A stretch of 64,000 nt of DNA from Toxoplasma gondii ME49 (taxonomy: Eukaryota; Apicomplexa; Conoidasida; Eucoccidiorida; Sarcocystidae), in contig NC_031478.1 in assembly GCF_000006565.2 (NCBI RefSeq), positions 2,587,874 through 2,651,873 on the forward strand, written 5' to 3'. Positions within the stretch are counted from its first letter, which is position 1. Each line of letters begins with the position of its first letter. Below are positions 44,617 through 62,735 of the stretch, piece by piece. The notes beneath the pieces are model-generated. The model made no database searches and was not told where the DNA came from. It worked only from the letters and a program-made list of their open reading frames with translations. Made by a program: the position numbers and the translations under genes.

Positions 44617-47226
44617 CGTGGACACACCGACCGAATCTCTGCCGCAGGGGAGTGGCAAGTCAACAGTCTGTCGCGGATGTCTGCAGTATAAATATTGTTC
44701 TCCGATGCTTTTCGAAAGGTATATTGCAGACCCGATGGAAAGATTCTAGTCCGTGTACGTTTACAGACTGTTGTCGTCTGCTGCCGAAGCTCCTCGGCGG
44801 TAACCGTGTGTTCAGGCAGACACTCTCCGCCAGCACCCTTCTGTAATTTGAACTTCAGCACGGCAGAAGTTCTGTTTGTCTGTGCAGCAGTCGCTTCTTC
44901 GCCACTTCGGGCCGTTTTTCTGGGGAAGCGTGGAGTTGCTCGTGCCTCATTTCACGCGGTCTGCGTGACTGTCATCGAGAATATTTCTTTCTCTTCTAGT
45001 TCTACTCTGTCTCGTCGAGACATATTTTCTCTTTCGTCAGTGGGATGCTTCACGAAGGCGTCTCTTCTGACGGACAGGCATGGAGGCTTTCTCTGTGGCG
45101 CCTCTTTGTTTTGCCGGTGTGTGGCTGTGCCAGCACGGGGCTCTGTAAACTGGCAGGGGGAAGCGCCGTGTCCTTTGTTTCATGCCACGCAGTTGTGGGC
45201 TGCCGGCGTCAATGGTATATTCGTTTTCCCGAGGAACTCAAATGTTTCAATTTGGTTCCTCGTCGCAATGACACACTATTTTAGAGGTGCAGAGATTGAA
45301 CTCCGGCCGGTTGGAGCCCCCGGCAGTGTGGTCAGTGGGCGCAGGATCATTCGATCTGTGTTGGTAATAAGAATCTCTGTTTTCCGCGTTGAGCGACTCC
45401 TCGTCTTCAGGGTCTGCTTTTGGTTATAGCACACTTTTGTTCCTGTCTGAAGTGGCGATTTTTATTCAGACGACGACAAATCAGAGCTGCGCAGCAACGC
45501 TGAGTAGTAGTTCGTGCGCCGTCGCCGTATGCCCACAGCCGTAGCCATGTACACCACAGAACCGGTCACTCACCCGAATAACGGTCAATAGCGCGAAGGT
45601 GTCTTGGCCACGGTGTGGCTTGGATTTACGTTTTGCGTATCGCGATGCATCTGCTAACCGTACGAGGAGTGTTGGTGAGAGTGGTGTCTCAGTGTACTAG
45701 TGCGAGAAAAGCCACTGAGAACGGCAAACATAGCCAGACTCTGATGTTGTTCGTACGGAGTCGCCCGACAAGAGGACACACTATCGTTAAATATCGATCC
45801 AGTCGCTGTGAACACGTTCGCACTGATACTGGGATGACTTCTTTCTCAAACGGCGACCTGCGGCACAAACCGCGGTAATGAAGTAGATTGGATACGGATA
45901 TTGGAACCCCTCTTCAAATGCGGGGAGGCGGCGTTCAAGCGCTTGCCTTCACAGGAGATATCTTCTGTAAAGGGTACTGCTGAAAGCAGGTCTGATCGTC
46001 TGTAGCCGGTGTACGTCTACATCTACCGGGTTAACTGAATCAGATGCAGCCTGGGGATGCCGAGGAGGCTGCTCCCCCTTTGTCCAGACAGGGACAGCGC
46101 CCCGATATGGGATGACTCTATTCGTTTGTCCTTTCTGAGGCGCTGCTTGTAAGAGGCATGCAGTTCCCTCAGCATTTAAGGACCGCAGAGATCACAAGCT
46201 ACTCTGGATTGAAGTTCTCGCTTCTGAACTTTGCCCTGTGTCCACGTGCAGCTCGGGACAGCCTTCACCCTATTGACCGTGATTGAGCGTTACCTCGATG
46301 AGCCTAAGAGGAACCGCTGCGGCACATCTAGACGGATAATCGACTACCCAAGAGACATCCGTTTCCGCAGCTGTTTTACCACTGATGCGGGGCACCAAGT
46401 GGCCTGTCGCAAGCAAATACGAACATTCGGACGGGCTGAAAAGTTATGCAGTGTGTACTGGTCGTTGTCAGAAGCGGACTCAAAAAAATTGTGAAGGCAG
46501 TTCTCGCTGCACGGAAGAGACCGTCATCCCATAAGCATACTTAAGAGGATTCGGATATGAATATACCGACAGCGTAAGACACTTCGGCCTGAGGCGTCGT
46601 GAAAACGCTGACGCGCCTACTCTATGCAACACAGGCCTCCGCCATACCGAATAAACAATTTGATCGAAGTGTCCATCATAGTAAACGCACAATCCACGAA
46701 GAATGTAGCAAGTTAATCTTTTTGTTTTCCCAGGGTCTTCAGTTGACGGAACTCATTCATGTGGGTCACGCACGAGGCACACCGGCGAAATCGCTGCGTA
46801 CACGTCCAGAAAGACCAATGATGATTAGCAGAAACAACGTAACCTTGAGGCGGTGGAAACCAACACATTTTAAAACCAGACTCGGAAATCTGCATCATGC
46901 TACATTAGCCTTTCAAGCACTCACACTTTAGATACGGCAAAATTTGTCGTACGCCACTGACGATGATATTCACCGTTGTGTTGTGTGCTTCGGTTTGTAT
47001 GCCTTTCTTGGACGTCACACGTTGTGTAGCTTCACGAGCAGTAAGGACTGCTCCCCTGGGGAGCAGGAGAGATAGAGATCTCGAAAAATTTGCCAAATCA
47101 TCCCCGACGTGTGTGGTTCGTCACAAGTCACTGCGGGTTAGCTTGTTGCTTACTTGATTGGATGTCGTCTAACTCCAACCCTAGCCTTCCTCAACCTGTC
47201 TTGAATGCTACCGCATGTAGAACGAA
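44617..47226. other. Spacer downstream of SEC66
   Basis: The first part is probably SEC66 3' UTR. The plus frame 44695-45429 (244 codons) follows directly in another frame, is rich in Cys, Phe, Val and Ser, and has no domain, so I do not call it. Nothing else was recognised. Confidence 0.5.
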
Positions 47227-47397
47227 TCAGCGTGTTTCCCCATTCCACACCACGGGGGTGCGATCGGGATCATAGTCAGGACACAAGAAGAAAAACACCT
47301 TCAGCGCCATTAGCATCACCAGGATAGACACCATGAATGCTATCGGATTCCGTCGAAAACTTTTCCAGAACGCGATCAACTGGGATGCAGCACACAT
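47227..47397 (-). CDS. Possible small single-pass membrane protein (56 aa)
   Basis: An ATG frame of 57 codons including the stop. It encodes a basic amphipathic start (MCAASQLIAFWKSFRRNP), one strong hydrophobic helix (IAFMVSILVMLMALKVFFFL, about residues 18-37) and a polar tail CPDYDPDRTPVVWNGETR. This layout is typical of small subunits of mitochondrial inner-membrane complexes, which in apicomplexans are often lineage-specific and missed by annotation. An in-frame stop lies 13 codons upstream, so the start is well bounded. The flanking sequence is gene-poor. It may be a chance frame; I do not recognise homologues. Confidence 0.42.
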   Translation of the reverse strand: MCAASQLIAFWKSFRRNPIAFMVSILVMLMALKVFFFLCPDYDPDRTPVVWNGETR

Positions 47398-50300
47398 TCT
47401 CCCAAAAATCCCTCTACGAGGAACCAAGGACTAATGGAAACAATTTACCCGCCGGAACTTGACTCTCCGTTATCGCACCTCCCGCTGTCGTCGTGTGACT
47501 TCAAGGCTCGCTAGCTGTCTTTGAACACAAAAGAAGTAGGCCTTCTCCGCGCTGTGTCGAGGCGGAGTGATACACACTCTATGCTACACGGGAAAATAAA
47601 GTATGTCACGGTAGATGCCGGAAGATCAGCACACCCACCGCTGAAGCCACGAGATTGTCTCGTTCCGTCAATGACGTGGACCCCGCGGTACGGCAACAAA
47701 TAAACGACAATTCGTTTCTAATACTCAGGAAGAAACCGGAACCAACTGGACACGAAAAAAGCGCAGTCCGGCAGCGTTGCGCTCGAATGGCGTAACCGTG
47801 AGGAACAGGGTATTCTGTGAAGACGAGGACTCTGGAAGGTGACCCAAATACGCAGGAGACGCCTCCTCATAAAGTTTCCGTTGGGTATATATGCAGCAGA
47901 AGCCTTAACAGTTGTACTTCAGAGAGATGTCTGCAACACGTAATCATGAGAAAGAAAGTACCAAGAGGCTTCGCGAACTTGGACTGTTTCACTTCCGTAC
48001 AGAGCGGGAGGCACGTCTTTGCCAGGGTCCGAGCTTGCCAAACACCAACGGACAGCATCTGGCGCTCATGTTCAAGCCGTCGCGTAGCACAACAAATTTT
48101 TAGCGGTCATGCAGATATTTTTCGAAATTTCCTGCACTAACACTCTTCTGCTTCTTCGCAGCACCCGCCACCACTGCAACACTGGTCTCGCGGCTGGTTG
48201 CTCGCTGCATGCCCGTGGTCGGTTAGTGATCTTCTGTCGCCGTTACGTCTCCAGGCGACCACCTCAAGGCACTATCCAGGTATCGCCGTACGAAAACGAG
48301 TGAAAAAGGAGCTCTACATACTTGTGGTGGGTGTTTCATATCAATCACTTAGGAGAAATGTGATGCGTCTTCGCTGGTTGACTTTTTACTCAAATTCCAA
48401 ACTCCCTTAAACTGCGCCTGGTGGAGTGATGGCCAGCACACACTTCCGGTGCCCAATTCGAGCGTATGAGGCCATTCACTTCTGTCCACATCCACATGCT
48501 GAGGTATACGACCACGACAATAAGGTAAATTCTTCGTCCCCTAGTTTTTTTGCAGATGCAGAAGCATGGCGCTGGGCAAGAAGCGATCTCCGAGCCGTCC
48601 GATACAACCGTTTAGTGTCGCACACTACGTAGCTCGACGAGATAAATTCTTCAGGAGATCCGTAGCAGATGCCTCTCCACAAAAGTTCGCATACTGCTGT
48701 TGCTGTACAAATTGTCAGCGAGGCTAAAGGACTCCGGCTGATCTTACAGCCCCCCAAAGCGACAGCGCTCCACCGGAGCGACGAGAGGAAGCGGCAAAAA
48801 CCCCGAATTAGCATCTTCCCAACCAGTATACGCCCATGTGTCGTACTGCTTTTCCCCTCTAATCTAACTGTATGGTGCTCTTCTGATGAAGCCGAAGTCT
48901 GGAATCGAGCGCAGTTGGCCTCGAATAATTGCCATATTCTAGTTATTTTTTCTTTGATCTGTCCCCGCCATACTCCCACTTCAAGCGGATCTTTCCCGAC
49001 GAACTGTTAGTGTGGAATTTATCAGCATGAGTTGCCTGAATACTCGCGCGGAACACTCTAGTCTCATCCATACTCCTCTTCAATTCCGTCTGATGTGTCT
49101 CTGTCTTGCGACCCGCATCCACACCCGCAGGAGTCCTTGACCCCTTCAAAGGTCTGCTGGCATGATGCTGTAGATAAAAGCACTCAGTCAGTTTCGGCGC
49201 TTCCTGTCGCCGCTTCATGACACGGCCTCCAGCAAGAGTTGAGTTGCCACTTTCGAGGTGCAGAACACCCGCAGCTTGCGGTGAGCGTCGCTGAGTTTTC
49301 TGGAAAGATGGCGTAGCCAAACACCTTCATCTTCACTCATAGTCTCGTTTTAAGCCAAAGAGTGACCGATGCAGTACCACACACTGCGCGATGTTCTCCC
49401 AGTGATGATTGTGGACAGAGACCTGTTTCCGCTCCCGCATTTGCTATTTCATCAAGGGTCAGGATAGCCACATTTCTGCTATTCTGAGTATTCAGCCCTT
49501 CATCAGTGTCACTGGTTGACATGACTTCATCAGACTTACATGTGGATACAGAATTCCGTGAATCTGCGTGGTCAGGAGACACTGTATGGTGTCACCATGG
49601 ATTTCTAGCTTTTTGACACACGCCGACGTACTCGGCGAGGCTCCTACCAGCTGACGTGGCTCCAACTGAAGCGGCACATTCATCATGCACGGGGCCAGCG
49701 ACGTCGCTAGTTACGTTACCTCTGCAAATCGCCAACACGCCTTGATAGTCACATACACGGTGCGTCGTGGCCACAGCTGCCGTACACTACACCGAGATGG
49801 CAGAATAACGGCTGCGCACGCTGAAAACGTGTGCCCATATCCTCACGTTTTCGCTGAGAACGGACTGGATCCACGCACAGTACCTGCAACAAACTACCAC
49901 AAGCAGTTTCTCCACATGTAACCTAACTGTGCCGGTGTTTCTTTTTGTCCGGCGTGTTTCTCTAGAATCGACTTGTGGGGGTGTGCCACCAAATCTCTCC
50001 AGTCCCTCCCTCCTCGTTTTTCGCTGCACGCATTTGGTTCGTGGTGAATTGGAAACGCAGAAGTGCTTCCACGTGAGAACCAGTATAAACAATTCCATTC
50101 AAACGTGCTAACACACTTTTCCCTAGCTGTGTTGGACTCCAAAAGGTACCATCCCACCTTCCACCAAGCTGTGAGTCAACCGACAGTCGCTTCCAGTTTC
50201 GCTTTCAAGGTGGCACACCTGCTTTGTAGCACCTTGTCAGCTTTCGCTACCAGATTTTCCACCGTTTGAGCGCCAGGGGTGGACAGCAATCGTGCACGGT

Positions 50301-52543
50301 ATGCGAGCGGGAAGCCGCAGCTGCTGCTCTTGTCTGCACGAAAACTCTGGGAATGAGTTTCTTGAACACGGGCTGTTGTGAACACACAGCCGCCTACTTT
50401 GTCAGCCATCTCGCGATGAGCCGAAAAGTTGTCACCCCCAACGGCGGCCATCTTTCGGGTAGCTCGCGAATATTTTACTGGTTTACTCTGTGTGTATGGG
50501 TCTGTCCCAGCTGGCAAAAGCGAGGTGAACCACTCGACATGCGGTGGTGTAGACTCTCCTTAGTGGTTGCGCCGTCCCGAGTACAGGGCCTCTCAACTCT
50601 CACTCTCCACACGGTGCTTGGCTCAACGCGAGGGGCTAGTCGCTACGGCTTCGCAGTGTGTTGGTGTCGATTTGCGTGGGCATCCGGAGTGAACGGTTCG
50701 AGTTTGAGGTGAGTTCGACTTTTTGTCCGAGTGGTAACGGTGAAGTTGGGCTCTTTTCGACTGGAGAGACAACCCGCATTTCTAACACCCGAGTTGAGAG
50801 AACCGCACCCTCGTGGGGCTGTTAGCTCTCGGCCGAATTCGCGCGTCCCGTTCCTGAGAGTCGCCCTACCGGAAGCCTGGCATTTTCGCTTTTCTTTCGC
50901 GTCGGAGGGTCCTTTTCTTTCAGAATCTGCTCTGCAGTTGCCTCAGTGGCGGAGATGTTGGATTCGACGCCTTCGGTGTGTACCATGAAAAACTATTTTC
51001 CCATGCCAATCGCTGCCGTCACTCAAAGCGGCGAGCGTCGTAACTGGTTCCTCAGCCACTTGCCGCAGCGGGTCATCTCTGCGTAGCTCATGTACTCCCA
51101 CATTTTCGCGTTGTTGACCCACTGTCCGTCAGGCAGGTCTTTCCGTGTACAAAGTTTCCCACCCTGCCTTGTCCAAAAAGTGCGTTGCGAGTGAGTCGAG
51201 CTCGGCCGCCTCTCCCAAATTGACGCGAGGGCGAGTGAGCCTTAGAAACTAGCATCGAAACTCGAGTGTAGGCGGCAGGGGCTTTTCGTGAGATCCGCAG
51301 AACACACCGTTCCCACTATTCAGCTGAGACGCGATTTTCCTGCGTATTTGTGAAATTTCGTCGTGTTTGCCGAGAGATATAAGCTGCAGTATATTTAAGG
51401 AGGAAAACGCCGACACCGGCGTCTTGTTACCAAGGATCGGACACCACACGTCTCTTCTTGTCTCTCCCTAGCAGTCGGCGTAGGTGTCTCATTTCCCTTT
51501 CCCACATTTTTAACATTCTCCACAAAGCTGCGTGATTTTTTCCACGACGCTCACTGGAACTCCACCTTTTGGAGTGTCGACTTGGTCTCTCATTCCGGAC
51601 CTCTGAGCGCGGCGAACGCGGCTTGCTACGTGTCTGCTTTCGCAGTTTTCAGACCTTGAAGCTAAGCGTCGAACTGGGTAGACTACAGCTCGTGGAAAAA
51701 CTTCTTAAGACTCCTGGCATGACCGATGAACTGCACACCAAAGACTCCTTAACCTGAACTGAGGAGTCAATTAAGTACAAGTCACCGCAGAAGGATTCGA
51801 AAGGCTGCTCGTCGCGTCCGATGGGTGGACAGGTGGGAGACAGAAGCTTCCAGGACCCCTCTTTCCGTTCACGTCGCGTCTGTAATTTTTCGGTGGCTTC
51901 GTCTCACGCAAGCGCCTCTATACCGTGGCTGTGCTCGCTCTCTGGTCTAGTGTGGACATTTTCCCACCGTCCGTGATCCTATCCCTTTCTTGAGAACCCA
52001 CGAGTTCGACCACCCGTTTGAGTCCAGCACTAAGGTTGTCCACTGTTTGCATGGACTGCGGCGTGAGGGAGAAAGTTTTGTATTTCAGAAAGAGGACTGC
52101 GGTCGCTCTTCTTCTAGCCGGTTGGCCTCTCGGACGCGTTTCCCCTGCTGCTTTCTTCGTCAGCCGCTGTCGCACGTAGCTCTCGGCTGTGTCGGCCTGC
52201 GGACGTGTCCCTTCTGTCTGAAAGCGAGTTCGTAGACGACTTTTCCACTGCCGGAAAACTTTCCCCGGGTTTAACAGTCTCGTCACCCGGACCAGGTCAG
52301 TCTGCGTCCATTTTTCTCTGCCCGATTTTCCCTTGAGGCCAATGGAGAGACTCCCGAGAGAAGCGCTGTAGACGGAAACCGGCCCTCTCTCCAGATTCGC
52401 ATCTCCTGCAAAGCGCCTCTGTGGACTACGCCTCCCGTCGCGAACCCATCTTCAACAGGGGCGGCAACGATACAACCTCGTGATTCCTGAGTTCTCGCGG
52501 GTAGAGGCACCTCGCTTTCGCCGATTCTCTCTGCCTCGTCGCC
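47398..52543. other. 5.1-kb gene-poor spacer before the CDPK gene
   Basis: Only short frames on both strands, none with a domain. Composition is balanced and there are no TA arrays. The last 1-1.5 kb presumably carries the CDPK promoter; TGAGACG (51325-51331) is a candidate element by motif match only. Confidence 0.5.
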
Positions 52544-57806
<5,263 letters not shown>

Positions 57807-60800
57807 ACAAGGCGGGCTTGTACACACATCCCTTCCTGCGTCCGTATCACTTTCTGTGTGTCAAGTGGTTGCGTTTCCAGCTGTTGTCGTCTTCTCGTCT
57901 GCCATGCCTCTCGATGTCAACGTACCCGCGGCCCGACCGTGCAGCTGTTCGGACGGCGGAGAGTGTCGGTGCGTCCGGTCGGATCTGTTAATCCAGTGAT
58001 GGAGACGCAGAAAGCAGAGGGGGTGTTTTCCTCGTTACAGTTTGAACCTTTGTGTTTTCTATTGCTCTTCCAGTGCTTCTTCGCTTCCCACTATCCCCAG
58101 TAGACATGTGCGTCGCGTTGAGGTTGTGACGGTGTCTTGTCCTGAGCGTCGAGCCAGGTATGCAATGAGCCATGACTGAGTCGTCCTCTTGTTCATCACG
58201 CGGCCTGTACCATGTTTGTGGTGTCTCGTTACACCAAGTCTTCAATCTTTTCCTCAGGAAGCAGAATTCGAGTGGAATGCAAGGTTCTAGAGAAGGCGTG
58301 AGGGAGTTTCGCTTGTACAATGGAGTGAGGCATTCTGGAAATGTGAGCACCTGCCGATCTTGTCAATCGGCAGGCGTGTTTGATGCGTATGTGTCATCGG
58401 GTGTGTACGCTGCACACCGCGTACTCGCGGCTGCATGCGCGTACGCACGCGTCCCTACAGAAGTCCGTGAAGCGTGTTTTTTCCAGCCCGATAGACAAGA
58501 TCATGTATGTGTCCAAGTCTCGCTCTCGTGTTAAGGGCGACGCTGAGCGAGGAAAATGTGTTTTTCCGGAAAACGTTTGCTTCGAAAGTGGGAGAAGGGA
58601 CATGGGCAAAGAGACAGCTCTGCCCGGCTCTTTGGTTCCCACAGCTACCCTATGACAAGCATAGCGGTGCGACAGATGACGATTCTTCCGTGGAAGGTGC
58701 ATGCTGTGGCGTCGCTGTTTTATCTCACATCTCGTAAAACAAAGGATGCTGTTCTCTGATCAGGATCCCAACTGTGGGATGCACCCGTCCGGCAGACAGC
58801 TGCATCCTTACTTGCTGTTCTCAGAACGCAACACTTCGTTTTTTGCTTTGCCTGCATTCGTGTAGATGCCAGGATGAAGTGGTGTGTGTAGAGGAACGGG
58901 AGGACTGCGAAAAGATGACCGGAACGTGTGAGCATCTGTTGTGAAGTGCAATCTCGGGCGGCGGGTAGCGCGTGGCGGAGACACAAAGGAAACGAGAGAG
59001 ATGTCAAGGGTCTCTTGTACTTCCCACCCCCGTACGGGTGGGCAGTGAGTGTGTGTGTAGTGACTGAAGGAAAACGACTCACTTTGTTTTTCTGTCATTG
59101 CTTCTGCCCGCAAAGGACAGAAACAGAACACGTCGGAAGAATGTATCGGAGATTGTTTGTGTCCGTGGGGCAGCGTCGAAGTCCAGGAGAAAGTAGACGT
59201 GCGCCACATAAATTTAGTTGCTTTAAAGCAAGGCTAACGAATGAAGAGCGCTGTGGAGGCATCGAAACCTTTCTGTACGCATGCAGGAGGAACCCGACGG
59301 TCCCACCCGTCATGGTATTCCTTTGGGGAAGACAGTCACCTCGACCTGCAGCATCTGGGAACAAATATCGCGGAACTGTGACAGAGCCAGCGGGAGCCAC
59401 GTTGGCTGCTCCGTCTTTGAACGGCTACATGGTTGCGTACAAAGGCTCATGCATGGAGAAATGTTTGCGCGCACTGCGGCATGCCCAATTTTTTCTGCAC
59501 ATGAAGCAACACTCTTTGTGTTCGTGAAGACGTACGTACCGTGGCAACTTTTGGGCACAGACCAGTCTTAGTCTCGGGAAAGTTCGAGTCGCGGACAGAA
59601 AAGTGCGTCTAACGAATGATTGCTCTTCCTCCAAACTTTATGTTTTTCGTTCGTATCTTGTCCTGACACAGTGCACAGCGGCAGATGGGAGGGCGTCGGG
59701 AAGATAGGGGAAGCATGCACCCAAAAACACGCGTCGGGTTTCTGGTGGTGACGACCGCCATCTAGACGGACGCAGGTGAACAATGTGTACAATGCAACTG
59801 CGTTTGCGTTTCAATGAGAAAACATCTTTTGTGCTTCCGTGGCTCTTGACCCCGGCGCGGCGAATCCCCGTCATGCATGCTTTTGCGGCGACTTAAACAA
59901 GGAGTCTCCATGGCCCAGGGTGCCCTTTTACATAACGACATCTGTTTCTGAAAGTAGGCACTTCTTCCACAAATGTTGTGTCTCGAGAAGGCACGACTTC
60001 CCTTCGGGGTTGGGGTGGACTTGTGGACTCGTTTTTCTCGCCATAAGCCTCGTTGCTTTTGATTAGAGAATGTGACGCGTGCATGAGCCTTCTCTTCCTC
60101 CTTTGAAAACATGTTAGGACAACCAGGCGGGGAAACCTGCCATCGCGAGAGCAACACCTCTCTGGTGCAGACACCGAAAACATCAGACTAGTCGGCAAAA
60201 ATCTCTTCTCCGCAGAGGACGGCAGACACACCGTGCTCGTCAATAAAATGTCCGCAGTTCGTTAGCAGACCTGCTGTGTCGACAGCGCGACACGCCAATC
60301 AACTTGCTCTTCTTACCTTAATGACACGCAGATGCTTTTGCGTGAAAGTCACAACGCTCGGCCTATTGATTTCATTGAAACATATATTTACGTACCGCCC
60401 TCAGCAGTCAGTGCACAGTACCCAGCTGCCCACATGCACACACACCTATATCCCGTGAATCTACACTTACTTTCATGGATGGCGTTGTAAACGTGTGTTG
60501 TCTGCGTGACTACAAGGAATGGACAAGCGAACATGTAAGCTCGCTTTCACTCGGTACATTTTGCAACTGTTGAAGGCCACAAGGCTCTTCCTGGCTGTGT
60601 TCAGTATTGCGCGGGCATGCAAGTCTCCATGTGATAGGACCTGGAAAACTAGTAGCCGCTACCTGACGAACGAAGAGAAGTGGAGCAGTTTGGTTGGAGG
60701 CAGCAGTATTTTCCGCTGTATTCTGGTCTCGTTTCTCTCCTTGCACCAGGAAACATCAGAAGGGAACAGCCAAAGACAGTCTCAGCCGCTGTCTTCGCAG

Positions 60801-62735
60801 ACTTTGCTGACGGAACCCGAACGGCGGGAACTCGTGGGCAGCTTTTCCGAAAGGTAGGTAGTCACAGAACAAGTGGAACGGGAGAAATCACATGCGAAAA
60901 CGCGTGTGACTTGATTCTATAGGAGCGGCCGAAGAGTGGAAAGTATGCAAAAGTGAAGGCAAGAGAAATGATCAATGCACAGGGTGTCAGAGGACAGAAC
61001 AGCACCGAATGGTAGCAAATACAGTAAGCGACACAGCTCTGAGCCACCTACAAGCTGCAAAACACACTGAATCGACCAACTCAGTCCTCCATCTTTCGGA
61101 TCAACACGAACGAGTGCCACTTTGGCACGCGTTGAGTAGACCAAAGAGGAATGCGAAGGCAAACACTCTCGATACAGGAATGCTTTATTGAGGATACCTA
61201 GGAACCAAGGCACACGAAAAGGCGTCTAGCATCAAATATAAAAATTTCCTCTTCAGACTGAGTGTCGATAGGAAACAGTTCGTTTAAGCTGACTTATCGA
61301 AACCCCCATTCTTCCTTGAGTGGCGTGGACTGAGCTGAGCGCTTATTTTACCACAGTTTCGCAGTCACTATTCCTGGTACATCCCCTCCAAACAGAGACA
61401 GAGAGGAATGTCGATACTTTTTAAATGCGTTGCTGAATCCGGCAGATCCAGAACTGCGCTTGGAGCATATATTCTTATAAATCCGGTCTTCGTTCGTACT
61501 TTTTCTGGCGCCAAGTCTTTCTTCTGACACTAGAGGCCAGGCGTGAGCAACTACGTGCAGTTTGCTTGTCAAACTCAAGAGACACACAGTGTAAAATCGA
61601 CCTTCCGTCGAGACTGGGTCCCATTTCATGGTCTTCCAGGCAAGACAAGACTAGTTGCTTCCGCAAATTTCTCTTCCAAGTGAAGCCCGTGGTAGTTTTT
61701 CGCTTTTCGCCGCGGGTACTCGTCTGCTCGACAGACCACCAAGCCGAAGGCAAGTCTACGTAGAAGACAGGAGCCCGGAAAGCGAGCGCCGAAAAATACT
61801 GTCGGAAGGACTTCGGCGCTCTAAGGCACTGACGCGACCGGAACACCGAACAGGGGTCCAGAAGAACCGACAGGAAGAGACTCTTCCCACATGATCGTGA
61901 GTTTCTTGCACTGGCGCGCCGAGCAAGACGGGAGACGTCGAGAGCGAGCAAAAGTGCGAAGACACTACGTCGACCTCAACAGAGGAAGGGAGAAAGAGGA
62001 GGGACAGGCGGGGAGATTTTTATCATCTGAGTCATTTCTGCCTCGGCTTCTCTTCAGGCACAGTTTGAATTCAGTCCATGATCTCGGAACCGTACTCAGA
62101 TGCAAATTTCCATCGGTGCTGCTGCATGTAGAGATGAATGCATTCTTGAACACGCGGCTGCTTGACCCGTAGACACGTCACCGACGCAGATTTTATACCC
62201 ACCTGCAGAGAAAGAATAAAAACCAACTTGCGAAGAGCAGCTCAAACAGTGGAAGAAGCGTGAAAGAGAGGCGGCAAAGCTGTCGGAGCGACCTTGGTTT
62301 TTTCTCGTCGTTCTGCCTCACACACCCTTGTCTCCCCGTCCTCATCAGTAGAGGACCCGCTGGTAAAGAGGTTCTCGTTGTTTTTTTCCCCAGTATTTCA
62401 TCTCTCGGCCACCTTTTATTTCGCTTTCGCTCTGTCGTTTCTTCCTCCATGCTGGGTTTGAAAAGAGCCTAGAAGCCCCGATTTCAGTTGTCGCTCGTTG
62501 CACGCGATCGCGTTCCTTATCCAATCATCATCGTTATCCTCTTCTGCTTTTCTGCCTCTCTCTTTTTCCTTTTTCTATTTTTTGTTCACTTTCTTCTCCC
62601 CGCCCGCCTTCTTCTCCTCCGTCCCCTTCCCTTCTTATTCTTCGTCTTCTTGTCTTCCCCGGTCGCTCCTGGCCGCTTGGTTTCGCCTTCTTTCTGGAGC
62701 CCTCGGAGTTCTAAGAAAGAAAGGAGAAGTGCGGT
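57807..62735. other. 4.9-kb spacer between the CDPK gene and the right-edge gene
   Basis: It should contain the CDPK 3' UTR on the left and the promoter and leader of the partial gene on the right; bases 62470-62700 are strongly pyrimidine-rich, as for other leaders here. Frames such as 58928-59527 (plus) and 61475-61951 (minus) have no domain support. No gene is called. Confidence 0.5.

Noticed and set aside
44695..45429. 244-codon plus-strand frame after SEC66
   Set aside because: Overlaps the expected SEC66 3' UTR, Cys/Phe/Val-rich, no domain or good start context.
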